Assembly: GCF_013416525.1 (NCBI RefSeq)
Contig: NZ_JACCEM010000012.1
Location: forward strand, 41,078-105,077
DNA length: 64,000 nucleotides
Source of the DNA: Parapusillimonas granuli
GTDB lineage: Bacteria > Pseudomonadota > Gammaproteobacteria > Burkholderiales > Burkholderiaceae_B
Reading direction: 5' to 3'
A model generated the notes under the pieces. That model was not told the DNA's origin. It was given only the letters and a program-made list of their open reading frames with translations, and made no database searches. Numbering within the stretch: position 1 is the stretch's first letter; every line of letters begins with the position of its first letter. A program made the position numbers and the translations under genes. Positions 1-10,731 of this stretch are shown here, in pieces.

Positions 1-813
1 CTGGCGGCCGCGCTGGGCGCGGCGGCATTGGCGACGGGCTGCGCAACCGTCAGCAATCCCACGCCCGAGGATCCCTGGGAACGCTACAACCGCGGCATGT
101 TCGCCTTCAACGACACGGTCGACCAGGCCCTGCTGAAGCCCATCGCCACGGGCTACGACCAGCTCATGCCGGATCCGGCGCAAACCTGTATCCACAACGT
201 CTTCAATAACGTGGGCGACGTCTGGTCGGCCATCAACAGCTTCCTGCAGGCGCGCGGCCACGATTTCTTCAACACGCTGGGACGCGTGCTGTTCAACACC
301 ACCATGGGCCTGGGGGGCTGCATCGACGTCGCCTCCATGAACGGCGCCAAGCGCATCGCCAACGATTTCGGCGTCACGCTGGGCGTGTGGGGCTTCGATT
401 CCGGCCCCTACGTCGTGCTGCCCTTCCTGGGTTCCAGCTCCGTCCGCGACGCCACCAGCACGCTGGGCACCTTCGCCGCGGGCGTGTCGCCCATCACGCC
501 GGTCTTCCACATCCACGACGTGCCCCTGCGCAATTCGCTCGTCGGCCTGTATGTCGTCGATACCCGGGCCGACCTGCTGGAAGCCGACAAGCTGGTGAAC
601 GAAGTCGCGCTGGACCGCTACAGCTTCATCCGCGACGCCTACATCCAGCGCCGCAAGGCGCTGGTGGACAGCCGGCGCAACGGCAACGAACTGCCGGACT
701 ACTCGGACGACGACCTGCCCGATTACTCCGACGACGCCGACTCCGGCGCCACGTCCGCGCCCGGTTCCGCGCCGGCGCCCGCGGCCGCGCCTACGCCCGC
801 GCCCGGCAAGTAA
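1..813 (+). CDS. mlaA: MlaA/VacJ outer-membrane lipoprotein, 5'-truncated by window edge
   Basis: The reading frame is open from base 1, so the true start lies upstream. Bases 1-42 encode the end of a lipoprotein signal peptide with the lipobox ALATGC, the Cys being the predicted lipidated residue. The mature part begins PWERYNRGMFAFND and contains NSFLQARGHDFFNTLGR and the GVWGFDSGPYVVLP stretch typical of MlaA. MlaA forms a channel in the outer membrane and removes misplaced phospholipids from its outer leaflet, passing them to MlaC. The C-terminus is acidic and then Ala/Pro-rich, probably disordered. It is followed after 11 bases by mlaC, as expected for the mla operon; mlaF, mlaE and mlaD would lie left of the window. 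The family call is firm. Confidence 0.95.
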   Translation: MAAALGAAALATGCATVSNPTPEDPWERYNRGMFAFNDTVDQALLKPIATGYDQLMPDPAQTCIHNVFNNVGDVWSAINSFLQARGHDFFNTLGRVLFNTTMGLGGCIDVASMNGAKRIANDFGVTLGVWGFDSGPYVVLPFLGSSSVRDATSTLGTFAAGVSPITPVFHIHDVPLRNSLVGLYVVDTRADLLEADKLVNEVALDRYSFIRDAYIQRRKALVDSRRNGNELPDYSDDDLPDYSDDADSGATSAPGSAPAPAAAPTPAPGK

Positions 814-824
814 CAGGAGAACCC

Positions 825-1475
825 ATGTTTCAACGCCATACCTCTGCTTTTTTCATCCGGATCCGCGGCCTGGCCGCGGCCGCGCTGCTGGGCCTGGCCG
901 GCCTGGGCGCGGCGCCCGCCCTGGCGCAATCGCCCGTCGACAGCAAGGCCGCGCCCAACGATTTCGTCCAGACCGTGGCCGACAACGCGCTGGACGCCGT
1001 CAAGAAAGACCAGGCCGTCAAGTCCGGCAACCTCGAAAGCATCAAGCGCGTGGTCAACGAATACGTGCTGCCTTACGTCAACTTCGAGAAAACCACGCGC
1101 CTGGCGGCCGGCCGCCATTGGCGCCAGGCCACGCCCCAGCAGCAGAAGGCGCTGGTCGAAGCATTCAAGGGCACGCTGATCCGCACCTATGCGGGCGCCT
1201 TCACCAAGGTGGACCAGAAATCCGCCTTCACCATGCAGCCCTTCCGCGGCGACGCGAACGCCGACGACGTCGTGGTGCGCTCCACGCTCACGCAAAGCAA
1301 CGGCCCTTCGGTCGGCATCGACTACCGCCTGGAAAAAACCGGCCAAGGCTGGAAAATCTACGACCTGAACGTGGAAGGCATCTGGCTGATCCAGAACTAC
1401 CGCAACCAGTTCTCGCAGCAGATCGCGCAAAACGGCGTCGACGGGCTGATCAAAGCCTTGAACGGCGGCAAATAA
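825..1475 (+). CDS. mlaC: MlaC periplasmic phospholipid-transport protein
   Basis: A 216-residue protein with an Ala/Leu-rich signal peptide ending near APALAQS. The mature part matches the MlaC/Ttg2D family: VNEYVLPYVNFEKTTRLAAGRHWRQAT, a central LIRTYAGAF segment, and a C-terminal GWKIYDLNVEGIWLIQNYR stretch. MlaC shuttles phospholipid between outer-membrane MlaA and the inner-membrane MlaFEDB complex. The start at 825 is supported by AGGAGA at 815-820, although the open frame extends upstream into mlaA. The cytosolic STAS subunit gene mlaB, usually next, is absent: only about 125 bases separate mlaC from the following ABC gene. Confidence 0.95.
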   Translation: MFQRHTSAFFIRIRGLAAAALLGLAGLGAAPALAQSPVDSKAAPNDFVQTVADNALDAVKKDQAVKSGNLESIKRVVNEYVLPYVNFEKTTRLAAGRHWRQATPQQQKALVEAFKGTLIRTYAGAFTKVDQKSAFTMQPFRGDANADDVVVRSTLTQSNGPSVGIDYRLEKTGQGWKIYDLNVEGIWLIQNYRNQFSQQIAQNGVDGLIKALNGGK

Positions 1476-1520
1476 GGCCGCCGCGCCGCGCATCGGCCGC
1501 CCCCACGGCGGGGCAGCCAC

Positions 1521-1572
1521 TATAATGTCAGGCTTGGCCGGGTCCAGCGCCGCCGCCCTTTTGGCGGCGGCG
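1521..1572 (+). promoter_or_regulatory. Candidate -10 box plus GC-rich hairpin ahead of the ABC exporter genes
   Basis: TATAAT lies at 1521-1526, but no good -35 is visible 16-18 bases upstream. Downstream, 1548-1557 and 1563-1572 form a perfect 10-bp inverted repeat (CGCCGCCGCC / GGCGGCGGCG) around a five-base CTTTT loop. It is not followed by a T-run, so it is more likely a leader hairpin or weak attenuator than a classic terminator. The elements are seen directly; their function is inferred. Confidence 0.35.
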
Positions 1573-1601
1573 GGCGCCGGCCCGGCCTTTCTCGTGTGTC
1601 C

Positions 1602-2393
1602 ATGTCAGCGCTCAGCTTAGAAAACGTCTCGAAAATCTACACCCCTCGCACCGCGGCCTGGAAGCAACGATTCTCGTCCTCGGGCCGGAAACGCGGTTTC
1701 CAGGCGCTCGACGGTGTCAGCTTCTCGGTCGAGCACGGCGAATTCTTCGGCCTGCTCGGGCCCAATGGCGCGGGCAAGACCACCCTCATCTCCATCCTGG
1801 CGGGGCTGGCCTATGCCACCTCGGGCACCGCGCGCGTCTGCGGCTACGACGTGGTGGCCGACTTCAAGCGCTCGCGCCGCTCGCTGGGCGTGGTACCCCA
1901 GGAAATCGTCTACGACCCCTTCTTCACGGTGCGGGAAACCCTGCGGCTGCAATCCGGCTACTTCGGCCTGCGCAACAACGACGACTGGATCGACGAAATC
2001 CTGACCAACCTGGGCCTGCTCGACAAGGGCGACACCAATATGCGCGCGCTGTCCGGCGGCATGAAACGCCGCGTGCTGGTCGCGCAGGCGCTGGTGCACC
2101 GGCCGCCGGTCATCATCCTGGACGAGCCCACGGCCGGGGTCGACGTCGACCTGCGGCGCACCCTGTGGGAATTCATCGCCCGGCTGAACCGGGAAGGCCA
2201 CACCATCCTGCTGACCACGCATTATCTGGAAGAGGCCGAAGCCCTGTGCGGCCGCATCGCCATGCTCAAGAGCGGCCGGGTCGTGGCCCTGGACACCACG
2301 CAGGCGCTGCTGGCGCGGGTGGGCGGCGCCCACCTGGAAGACGCCTTCGTGCGCATCATGCACGACGACGAATTCCTGGGGGTGACGGCATGA
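1602..2393 (+). CDS. ABC-2 type exporter ATP-binding protein (YadG/NodI-like)
   Basis: A 263-residue nucleotide-binding subunit: Walker A GPNGAGKTT at about residues 53-61, signature LSGGMKRR, Walker B VIILDEPTAGVD and a switch His in LLTTHYLEEAEALC. An ATG at 1602 gives MSALSLENVSKIY; a GTG at 1596 would add two residues. The stop overlaps the next start (ATGA), so it is translationally coupled to the permease at 2390. These two genes commonly sit between mla genes and ibaG/murA in Burkholderiales. The substrate is unknown; by family the pair exports a drug, lipid or polysaccharide, and the sequence does not decide which. Confidence 0.9.
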   Translation: MSALSLENVSKIYTPRTAAWKQRFSSSGRKRGFQALDGVSFSVEHGEFFGLLGPNGAGKTTLISILAGLAYATSGTARVCGYDVVADFKRSRRSLGVVPQEIVYDPFFTVRETLRLQSGYFGLRNNDDWIDEILTNLGLLDKGDTNMRALSGGMKRRVLVAQALVHRPPVIILDEPTAGVDVDLRRTLWEFIARLNREGHTILLTTHYLEEAEALCGRIAMLKSGRVVALDTTQALLARVGGAHLEDAFVRIMHDDEFLGVTA

Positions 2394-3184
2394 GCGCCCG
2401 CCCCGTCATCAAGCCGCGCGACGACATGGGCTCCGGCTTCCCGACCCTGCTGCGCAAGGAATTGCTGCGCTTCTGGAAAGTGGCGTTCCAGACGATCGCC
2501 GCGCCCGTCCTGACGGCCCTGCTGTACCTGCTGATCTTCGCGCACGTGCTGGAGGGGCGAGTGCAGGTATACGGCTCGGTGCCCTATACCTCGTTCCTGA
2601 TCCCCGGCCTGATGATGATGAGCATGCTGCAGAACGCATTCGCGAATCCCTCGTCGTCGCTGATCCAGAGCCGCATCACGGGCAACCTGGTGTTCATCCT
2701 GCTGCCGCCGCTCTCGCACCGCGAGATCTTCGGCGCCTACATCCTGGCGTCCATCGCCCGCGGGCTGTGCGTGGGCGCCTGTATCTGGCTGGTGGCGCTG
2801 TTTTTCATCGACCTGCCCGTCCGGCATCCCTTCTGGGTGCTGTGCTTCGCGGTGCTTTCCTGCGGCATCATGGGCACGCTGGGCCTGATCGCCGGGCTCT
2901 GGTCCGAAAAATTCGACCAGCTCGCGGCTTTCCAGAATTTCCTGATCATGCCGGCCACCTTTTTGTCCGGCGTGTTCTACTCCATACACAGCCTGCCGCC
3001 CTTCTGGCAGGCCGTGTCACGATGGAATCCCGTCCTGTACACCATAGACGGCTTCCGCTACGGCTTCTTCTCGGTGTCCGACGTCTCGCCCTGGCACAGC
3101 CTGGCGGTCGTCGCGGCCTCGTTCGCCGTACTGTCCATCTTTGCGCTGCGCCTGCTGGCGAGCGGCTATAAACTCCGGAACTGA
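2390..3184 (+). CDS. ABC-2 type transporter permease (YadH-like)
   Basis: A 264-residue inner-membrane protein with about six hydrophobic segments. It carries the ABC-2 membrane motif region around SGVFYSIHSLPPFWQAVSRW and a typical C-terminal FRYGFFSVSD loop before the last helix. It is the membrane partner of the ATPase encoded just upstream, with a four-base ATGA overlap. The open frame extends far upstream inside the ATPase gene, but MSARPVIKPRDD at 2390 is the only start that makes biological sense. The exported substrate is not known. Confidence 0.9.
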   Translation: MSARPVIKPRDDMGSGFPTLLRKELLRFWKVAFQTIAAPVLTALLYLLIFAHVLEGRVQVYGSVPYTSFLIPGLMMMSMLQNAFANPSSSLIQSRITGNLVFILLPPLSHREIFGAYILASIARGLCVGACIWLVALFFIDLPVRHPFWVLCFAVLSCGIMGTLGLIAGLWSEKFDQLAAFQNFLIMPATFLSGVFYSIHSLPPFWQAVSRWNPVLYTIDGFRYGFFSVSDVSPWHSLAVVAASFAVLSIFALRLLASGYKLRN

Positions 3185-3189
3185 CTGCC

Positions 3190-3436
3190 ATGGCCATGCT
3201 GCCCACCCCAGAACAAGTACGCCAATACATCGCCGACCATCTCGAGTGCGAGCACATCGAGGTCCAGGGCGACGGCGCTCACTTCGACGCCCTGATCGTC
3301 AGCCCCGCCTTCGCGGGCAAGCGCCTGATCGCACGGCACCAGCTGGTCTATGCCGCGCTGGGCGACCGCATGAGGGCCGAGATCCACGCCTTGTCCATGC
3401 GCACCCTGACCCCGGAAGAATACAAGGCCAATCCGA

Positions 3437-3444
<8 letters not shown>
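3190..3444 (+). CDS. ibaG: BolA family protein IbaG
   Basis: An 84-residue BolA-fold protein ([20 protein letters not shown]). It contains the conserved [25 protein letters not shown] segment, whose FxGKxxxxRHxxVY core is diagnostic of the family. Its C-terminal LTPEEY is also common in IbaG/YrbA. Family members bind iron-sulfur clusters together with monothiol glutaredoxins, and IbaG is linked to acid response and cell-envelope homeostasis in other proteobacteria. It overlaps murA by eight bases, the usual ibaG-murA arrangement, implying coupled translation. Confidence 0.92.
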
Positions 3445-4698
<1,254 letters not shown>

Positions 4699-4702
<4 letters not shown>

Positions 4703-5376
4703 GCCCTGCCAGCCTCGACAAACCCCTGACGCTCGCCCTGTCCAAGGGCCGCATCTTCGACGAAACCATGCCGCTGCTGGCCGCCGCCGGCGTGGAGGTC
4801 GCGGAAAGCCCCGAGTCCTCGCGCAAGCTGATCCTGCCCACCAGCAGTCCCGACCTGCAGCTGATCATCGTGCGCGCGTCCGACGTGCCCACCTACGTGC
4901 AGTACGGCGCGGCCGATTTCGGCATCGCGGGCAAGGACGTCCTGTACGAACACGCCGCCCAGCATCCGGGCGGGCTGTACCAGCCCATAGACCTGAACAT
5001 CGCCCGCTGCCGCCTGTGCGTGGCCGTGCGGCGCGGCTTCGACTACGAAGCCGCCGTGCACCAGGGCTCGCGCCTGCGCGTCGCCACCAAATATGTGCAG
5101 GCGGCCAGGGAACACTTCGCGGCGAAAGGGGTCTATGTGGATATCATCAAGCTGTACGGGTCGATGGAGCTCGCCCCGCTGGTCGGCCTGGCGGACGCCA
5201 TCGTCGACCTGGTCTCCACCGGCGGGACGCTCAAGGCCAACAACCTGGTCGCCGTCGAAGAGGTCGCGCAGATATCTTCGCGCCTGATCGTGAACCAGGC
5301 GTCGCTGAAAACCCGCGCGGCCAAGCTGCAGCCGCTGCTCGACGCGTTCGCGCAGGCATCGCAAGCGCAAGCCTAG
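4699..5376 (+). CDS. hisG: ATP phosphoribosyltransferase, short form
   Basis: A 225-residue HisG ([24 protein letters not shown]) catalysing the first step of histidine biosynthesis, ATP plus PRPP. It has the PRPP-binding region [14 protein letters not shown] near the C-terminus and lacks the roughly 80-residue regulatory domain of long HisG. By family knowledge, short HisG works as a hetero-octamer with HisZ, which is not in this window and must be encoded elsewhere. The ATG overlaps the murA stop. The start was chosen at [18 protein letters not shown]; the frame is open further upstream only as an artefact of high GC. Confidence 0.96.
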
Positions 5377-5433
5377 GGCCGCCGCTTACGGTACACTGCA
5401 TTGTTATAAAACGATTTTTTCTTGTTCCGCAAT

Positions 5434-6750
5434 ATGCCTTCGATCAAGCGCCTGAGCACCCTATCCGATGACTTTCAGTCCAGCCTGCGCACGCTGCTGG
5501 CCTTCGACGCCTCTCAGGACGAATCCATCGAGCACGCCACGGCGGCCATCTTGCACGACGTGCGCCAGCGCGGCGACGCGGCCGTGCTGGACTACACCCG
5601 GCGCTACGACCGCGTGGCGGCCGCCTCCGTGCCCGAACTGGAAATCGACAGGCGCGAATGGCAGGCCGCCCTGGACGCCCTGCCCAGCGACCAGCGCGCC
5701 GCCCTGGAAACCGCGGCCGAACGCGTGCGCCGCTACCACGAACACCAGCGCAGCCAGACCTGGACCTACACCGAGCCCGACGGCACCGTCCTGGGCCAGA
5801 AAGTCACCCCGCTCGACCGCGTGGGCCTGTACGTGCCGGGCGGCAAGGCGGCCTACCCGTCGTCCGTGCTCATGAACGCCATTCCCGCCAAGGTGGCGGG
5901 CGTGCCCGAAGTCGTCATGGTCACGCCCACGCCCGACGGCGTGCGCAACCCCATCGTGCTCGCGGCGGCCGCCATCGGCGGCGTGGACCGCGTCTGGGGC
6001 ATGGGCGGCGCGCAAGCCGTGGGCGCGCTGGCCTATGGCACGCAAAGCATCGACCCCGTCGACAAGATCGTCGGCCCCGGCAACGCCTATGTGGCCGCGG
6101 CCAAGCGCCGCGTGTTCGGCACCGTGGGCATAGACATGATCGCCGGGCCCAGCGAAATCCTGGTCATCTGCGACGGCACCACGCCGGCCGACTGGATCGC
6201 CATGGACCTCTTCTCGCAGGCCGAGCACGACGAACTGGCCCAGGCCATTCTGCTCTGCCCCGACGCCGGCTACCTGGACGAAGTCCAGGCCGCCATCGAC
6301 CGCCTGCTGCCCACCATGCCGCGCGCCGACATCATCCGCGCCAGCCTGGGCGGGCGCGGCGCCCTGATCCACGTGCGCAGCCTGGACGAGGCCTGCGAAA
6401 TCGCCAACTACATCGCTCCCGAACACCTGGAGATCTCCACCGAGCAGCCGGGGCAATGGGCCGACAAGATCCGCCACGCCGGCGCCATCTTCCTGGGGCG
6501 CTACAGCTCCGAATCCCTGGGCGACTACTGCGCCGGGCCAAACCACGTTTTGCCCACCTCGCGCACCGCCCGCTTTTCGTCTCCCCTGGGCGTGTATGAT
6601 TTCCAGAAGCGCTCCAGCCTCATCCACATTTCAGAAAGCGGTGCGCAAACGCTGGGCCGCGTCGCCGCCAAGCTGGCCTACGGCGAAGGCCTGCAAGCCC
6701 ACGCCGCCAGCGCCGAATACCGCCTGAATCCCACCGTATCGACTGCTTGA
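5434..6750 (+). CDS. hisD: Histidinol dehydrogenase
   Basis: A 438-residue zinc enzyme for the last two oxidations of histidine synthesis. It shows [23 protein letters not shown], the [12 protein letters not shown] loop, the zinc-ligand region [11 protein letters not shown], and [11 protein letters not shown] near the end. ATG 5434 ([14 protein letters not shown]) is preferred over TTG 5422. The 57-base gap after hisG contains TATAAA at 5405-5410 and a run of six T at 5415-5420, so an internal promoter is possible but unproven. Instead of hisC, the next gene is hisB, only five bases downstream. Confidence 0.96.
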   Translation: MPSIKRLSTLSDDFQSSLRTLLAFDASQDESIEHATAAILHDVRQRGDAAVLDYTRRYDRVAAASVPELEIDRREWQAALDALPSDQRAALETAAERVRRYHEHQRSQTWTYTEPDGTVLGQKVTPLDRVGLYVPGGKAAYPSSVLMNAIPAKVAGVPEVVMVTPTPDGVRNPIVLAAAAIGGVDRVWGMGGAQAVGALAYGTQSIDPVDKIVGPGNAYVAAAKRRVFGTVGIDMIAGPSEILVICDGTTPADWIAMDLFSQAEHDELAQAILLCPDAGYLDEVQAAIDRLLPTMPRADIIRASLGGRGALIHVRSLDEACEIANYIAPEHLEISTEQPGQWADKIRHAGAIFLGRYSSESLGDYCAGPNHVLPTSRTARFSSPLGVYDFQKRSSLIHISESGAQTLGRVAAKLAYGEGLQAHAASAEYRLNPTVSTA

Positions 6751-6755
6751 ACACC

Positions 6756-7343
6756 ATGCGTACCGCCGACATCACCCGAAACACCAACGAAACGCGCGTG
6801 CGCGTTTCGATCAACCTGGACGGCACCGGCCGCCAGACCATCAACACGGGCGTGCCTTTCCTGGACCACATGCTGGACCAGATCGCCCGCCATGGCCTGA
6901 TCGACCTGGACATCCACTGCGACGGCGACACCCACATCGACGACCACCACACCGTGGAAGACGTCGGCATCACCCTGGGCCAGGCCTTCGCCGCGGCCGT
7001 GGGCGACAAGGCCGGCCTGCGCCGCTACGGGCATTCCTACGTGCCGCTGGACGAAGCCCTGTCGCGCGTGGTGGTCGACTTCTCCGGGCGGCCCGGCCTG
7101 TACTACCACATTCCTTTCACACGGTCGCACATCGGGCGCTTCGACGTCGACCTGGCGCGCGAATTCTTCCAGGGTTTCGTCAACCACGCCCTGGTCACCC
7201 TGCACATCGACAACCTGCGCGGCGAAAACTCGCACCACCAATGCGAGACCGTGTTCAAGGCCTTCGGGCGCGCGCTGCGCATGGCCACGGAAGCCGACCC
7301 CCGCAACGCGGGCGTGGTGCCCTCGACCAAGGGCGTACTGTAA
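6756..7343 (+). CDS. hisB: Imidazoleglycerol-phosphate dehydratase
   Basis: A 195-residue monofunctional IGPD; the phosphatase half found in enterobacterial HisB is absent. Metal-binding and catalytic motifs are visible: [44 protein letters not shown] and [23 protein letters not shown] 6756 gives the usual family length; a TTG at 6747 overlapping the hisD stop would add three residues. It removes water from imidazole-glycerol phosphate to give imidazole-acetol phosphate, the substrate of HisC, which is missing from this operon. Confidence 0.96.
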   Translation: MRTADITRNTNETRVRVSINLDGTGRQTINTGVPFLDHMLDQIARHGLIDLDIHCDGDTHIDDHHTVEDVGITLGQAFAAAVGDKAGLRRYGHSYVPLDEALSRVVVDFSGRPGLYYHIPFTRSHIGRFDVDLAREFFQGFVNHALVTLHIDNLRGENSHHQCETVFKAFGRALRMATEADPRNAGVVPSTKGVL

Positions 7344-7380
7344 GGCGGCCGGCGCACAAACCTTTTCCATCCCCCAACGG

Positions 7381-8040
7381 GTGCACACCGTGAACAATAT
7401 CGCCATCGTCGACTATGGCATGGGCAATTTCCATTCGGTCGCGCGCGCCCTGCGGGCCGCCGCGCCGGATGCGAACATCGAAATCTGCAACACGCCGCAA
7501 GGCATCGATCGCGCCGATCGCGTGGTGTTTCCGGGCCAGGGCGCCATGCCCGACTGCATGCGCACGCTGGACCGCTCCGGCCTGCGCGACGCCGTCCTGC
7601 GCGCCGCGCGCGCCAAGCCTCTGCTGGGCGTCTGCGTGGGCGAGCAAATGCTGTTCTCGGAAAGCGAGGAAGGCAATGTGCGGTGCCTGGACATCTTCCC
7701 CGGCCGCGTGAAGCGCTTCGCGGGGCCGCAATACGCCTCCGAAGCCGGCGATGCGGGGCGCGAACTGCTGAAGATTCCCCACATGGGCTGGAACCGCGTG
7801 CGCCAGACGCGCGCCCATCCGCTGTGGTCCGGCATACCCGACGGCACGCATTTCTATTTCGTGCACAGCTACTACGCCCAGCCCGACGACCCCGAAATTA
7901 CTGTTGGGGTAAGTCACTATGGCATGCGCTTTACCTGCGCAGTAGCAGCGGCTAACATTTTTGCAGTACAGTTCCATCCCGAGAAAAGCGCCGGCCATGG
8001 CTTGCGGCTCTATCGGAATTTCGTTGATTGGAATCCATAA
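7381..8040 (+). CDS. hisH: Imidazole glycerol phosphate synthase glutaminase subunit
   Basis: A 219-residue class I glutamine amidotransferase. The nucleophile is Cys85 in [11 protein letters not shown], and the His/Glu pair lies in [13 protein letters not shown] near the C-terminus. It releases ammonia from glutamine and channels it to HisF. Two in-frame GTG codons (7381 and 7390) are possible starts, and neither has a strong ribosome-binding site; the shorter form begins [17 protein letters not shown]. The last part of the gene (about 7900-7990) is less GC-rich than its surroundings. It is followed after four bases by hisA. Confidence 0.95.
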   Translation: MHTVNNIAIVDYGMGNFHSVARALRAAAPDANIEICNTPQGIDRADRVVFPGQGAMPDCMRTLDRSGLRDAVLRAARAKPLLGVCVGEQMLFSESEEGNVRCLDIFPGRVKRFAGPQYASEAGDAGRELLKIPHMGWNRVRQTRAHPLWSGIPDGTHFYFVHSYYAQPDDPEITVGVSHYGMRFTCAVAAANIFAVQFHPEKSAGHGLRLYRNFVDWNP

Positions 8041-8044
8041 CATC

Positions 8045-8788
8045 ATGTTACTCATACCCGCCATAGATCTCAAAGACGGGCGTTGCGTGCGATTGCGCCA
8101 GGGCGACCTGAACGACGCAACTATTTTTTCCGATGACCCGGCCGCCATGGCCACACAATGGCTGGACCAGGGCGCGCGCCGCCTGCATCTCGTCGACCTC
8201 AACGGCGCCGTGGCGGGCAAGCCCAAGAACGAAGCGGCCATCAAGTCCATCATCAGCGCGGTGGCCGACGACATCCCGGTGCAGATCGGCGGCGGCATCC
8301 GCGATCTGGACACCATAGAACGCTACCTGGACGCCGGCATCAGCTACGTCATCATCGGCACCGCCGCCGTCAAGGATCCCGGCTTCCTGCGCGATGCATG
8401 CAGCGCCTTTCCCGGCAACATCATCGTGGGGCTGGACGCCCGCGACGGCAAGGTGGCCACCGACGGCTGGAGCAAGCTCACCCGCCACGACGTCTTCGAC
8501 CTTGCCCGCAAATTCGAAGACTACGGCTGCGAGGCCATCGTCTACACCGACATCGGCCGCGACGGCATGCTGTCCGGCGTCAACATCGAAGCCACGGTCA
8601 AGCTCGCGCAACACGTCACCATCCCCATCATCGCCTCGGGCGGCGTCACCGACCTGAAAGACATCGAAGCCCTTTGCGCCGTTGAAAGCGAAGGCGTCGA
8701 GGGCGCCATCCTGGGGCGCAGCCTCTATGAAGGCACCCTGGATTTCGCCGCCGCCCAGGAAATGGCGGACCAACTTGGAGCGACATGA
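8045..8788 (+). CDS. hisA: ProFAR isomerase
   Basis: A 247-residue TIM barrel ([21 protein letters not shown]). The first catalytic Asp is residue 8 in AIDLKDG, and the second catalytic region is YTDIGRDGM. Phosphate-binding loops appear as QIGGGIRD and IASGGVTD. It isomerises the aminoaldose of ProFAR to the aminoketose PRFAR. The start is four bases after the hisH stop. The stop overlaps the hisF start (ATGA), so production of these paired barrel enzymes is coupled. Confidence 0.97.
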   Translation: MLLIPAIDLKDGRCVRLRQGDLNDATIFSDDPAAMATQWLDQGARRLHLVDLNGAVAGKPKNEAAIKSIISAVADDIPVQIGGGIRDLDTIERYLDAGISYVIIGTAAVKDPGFLRDACSAFPGNIIVGLDARDGKVATDGWSKLTRHDVFDLARKFEDYGCEAIVYTDIGRDGMLSGVNIEATVKLAQHVTIPIIASGGVTDLKDIEALCAVESEGVEGAILGRSLYEGTLDFAAAQEMADQLGAT

Positions 8789-9594
8789 ATTCCGTTTCCC
8801 CCCCCGGTACCGATTCCGAACTGACCCGCCGCATCATTCCCTGCCTGGACGTCACGGCGGGCCGCGTCGTGAAGGGCGTCAACTTCGTCGACCTGGTCGA
8901 CGCGGGCGACCCCATCGAGATCGCCCAGCGCTATAACGAGCAGGGCGCCGACGAACTCACCTTCCTGGACATCACCGCCACCAGCGACGACCGCGACCTG
9001 ATCCTGCCCATCATCGAAGCCGTCGCCAGCCAGGTCTTCATACCGCTCACGGTGGGCGGCGGCGTGCGGCAGGTCGCCGACATCCAGCGCCTGCTGAACG
9101 CCGGCGCCGACAAGGTGTCGATCAACAGCGCGGCCGTCGCCAACCCGGAGCTCGTGCGCGAGGCGGCCGGCTACCACGGTTCGCAGTGCATCGTGGTCGC
9201 GCTCGACGCCCGGCGCGTGTCGGCGGCGGGCGAAGCGCCAAAATGGGAAATCTTCACCCATGGCGGCCGCAAGGCCACCGGCATCGACGCCGTCGAATGG
9301 GCCCGCAAAATGGCCGAGTACGGCGCCGGCGAACTGCTGCTGACCAGCATGGACCGCGACGGCACCAAATCGGGCTTCGACCTGGAACTCACCCGCGCCG
9401 TCGCCGACGCCGTGCCGGTGCCGGTCATCGCCTCCGGCGGCGTCGGCAACCTGCAGCACCTGGCCGACGGCGTCACCACCGGCCGCGCGAGCGCGGTGCT
9501 GGCCGCCAGCATTTTCCACTACGGCGAATACACCGTGCGGCAGGCCAAGGAATTCATGGCGGCCCAAGGCATCAAGGTACGCTTGCAATCATGA
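8785..9594 (+). CDS. hisF: Imidazole glycerol phosphate synthase cyclase subunit
   Basis: A 269-residue TIM barrel homologous to HisA. Using ammonia from HisH, it converts PRFAR to imidazole-glycerol phosphate and AICAR. The conserved [19 protein letters not shown] places the catalytic Asp at residue 22 instead of about 11, so there is an N-terminal extension ([14 protein letters not shown]) if the ATG overlapping hisA is the true start. No better start is evident. Phosphate-binding loops are VGGGVRQ and IASGGVGN. The stop overlaps the hisI start. Confidence 0.97.
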   Translation: MNSVSPPGTDSELTRRIIPCLDVTAGRVVKGVNFVDLVDAGDPIEIAQRYNEQGADELTFLDITATSDDRDLILPIIEAVASQVFIPLTVGGGVRQVADIQRLLNAGADKVSINSAAVANPELVREAAGYHGSQCIVVALDARRVSAAGEAPKWEIFTHGGRKATGIDAVEWARKMAEYGAGELLLTSMDRDGTKSGFDLELTRAVADAVPVPVIASGGVGNLQHLADGVTTGRASAVLAASIFHYGEYTVRQAKEFMAAQGIKVRLQS

Positions 9595-9992
9595 CCGCGC
9601 CCCTCTGGCTCGATGCCATCACTTTCGACGAGAACGGGCTGGCGCCCGCCATTGCGCAAGACGAGCAAACGGGCGCGATACTCATGGTGGCCTGGATGAA
9701 CGCCGAGGCCCTGCGGGAAACCGTGGCCACCGGCCGCGCCGTGTACTGGTCGCGCTCGCGCCGGCGCCTGTGGCGCAAGGGCGAGGAATCCGGGCATGTG
9801 CAGATCGTCCACGAAATCCGCCTGGACTGCGACGGCGACGTCATCCTCCTGAAGGTGCGCCAGGAAGGCGGCATCGCTTGCCATACGGGCCGCCAGAGCT
9901 GCTTCTTCCGGCGCCTGGACGGCATCGGCGACACCGCCTCCTGGGCCGTCACGGACCCCGTGCTCAAAGACCCGGAACAGATCTACAAATGA
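9591..9992 (+). CDS. hisI: Phosphoribosyl-AMP cyclohydrolase
   Basis: A 133-residue monofunctional PRA-CH. It has the metal-binding [12 protein letters not shown] aspartates, the VAWMNAEAL and [19 protein letters not shown] segments, and the zinc cysteine region [14 protein letters not shown]. It opens the adenine ring of phosphoribosyl-AMP, the third step of the pathway. ATG overlaps the hisF stop (ATGA) and its own stop overlaps the hisE start, so the two activities that are fused in enterobacteria are separate but translationally coupled here. Confidence 0.97.
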   Translation: MTAPLWLDAITFDENGLAPAIAQDEQTGAILMVAWMNAEALRETVATGRAVYWSRSRRRLWRKGEESGHVQIVHEIRLDCDGDVILLKVRQEGGIACHTGRQSCFFRRLDGIGDTASWAVTDPVLKDPEQIYK

Positions 9993-10333
9993 CACGAGCC
10001 GACACCCGGAATTTCCTGGCCCGCCTGGCCGACACCCTGGAATCGCGCCTGCCCGCGAACGGCGGCGACCCGTCCAGCTCCTACACCGCCAAGCTGCTGG
10101 CGCGGGGTCCCGACGCCTTCTTGAAGAAGATCGGCGAGGAAGCCACCGAACTCGTCATGGCGGCCAAAGACAACACGCCCGAACGCATCGTGGCCGAAAC
10201 GGCCGACCTCTGGTTCCACAGCATGGTCGCGCTGGCCTATTATGGGCTGCGCCCGGAACAAGTGCTGGCCGAACTGGAACGGCGCGAAGGCATTTCCGGG
10301 CTGGCCGAAAAAGCCGGCCGGCCCCAACCGTAA
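9989..10333 (+). CDS. hisE: Phosphoribosyl-ATP pyrophosphatase
   Basis: A 114-residue all-alpha NTP pyrophosphatase of the MazG-like fold. The motif [14 protein letters not shown] carries the metal-binding glutamates, and [18 protein letters not shown] the downstream acidic residues. It hydrolyses PR-ATP to PR-AMP. It is the last his gene of the run; hinT follows 17 bases later, in the order hisE-hinT-tatA common in betaproteobacteria. Confidence 0.96.
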   Translation: MTRADTRNFLARLADTLESRLPANGGDPSSSYTAKLLARGPDAFLKKIGEEATELVMAAKDNTPERIVAETADLWFHSMVALAYYGLRPEQVLAELERREGISGLAEKAGRPQP

Positions 10334-10350
10334 TCAGCCGAGAACAGCTC

Positions 10351-10719
10351 ATGAGTGACAACTGCATCTTCTGCAAGATCGCCAAGGGGGAAATCCCTTC
10401 CCGCAAAGTCTACGAGGACGACGATTTCTTCGCTTTCCACGACATAAATCCCGCCGCTCCCGTACACTTGCTGCTCATCCCCAAGCGCCACGTCGTTTCC
10501 TTGCAGGAGGTCCAGGAAAGCGACGCGGCCTGGCTGGGTAGAATGGTCACCCTGGCGCCCGCGCTGGCGCGTGACAACGGCTGCACGCCCGGACCCGAAG
10601 GCGGGTTCAGGGTGGTGTTCAACAACGGAACGGAAGGCGGGCAGGAAGTCGCCCACCTGCACATGCACATCCTGGGCGGCCCGCGCCCCTGGAACAAACG
10701 CGCAGCACCCGCTGCTTAA
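10351..10719 (+). CDS. hinT: HIT family nucleotide-binding protein (HinT-like)
   Basis: A 122-residue histidine-triad protein (MSDNCIFCKIAKGEIPS). The triad is H102-x-H104-x-H106 in EVAHLHMHILGG. HinT proteins hydrolyse phosphoramidates of purine nucleotides, such as AMP-lysine. The N-terminal CxxC (Cys5, Cys8) is common in this branch. It sits between hisE and tatA with short spacers, so it is probably cotranscribed with them. Confidence 0.93.
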   Translation: MSDNCIFCKIAKGEIPSRKVYEDDDFFAFHDINPAAPVHLLLIPKRHVVSLQEVQESDAAWLGRMVTLAPALARDNGCTPGPEGGFRVVFNNGTEGGQEVAHLHMHILGGPRPWNKRAAPAA

Positions 10720-10731
10720 CGGAGACTTATC

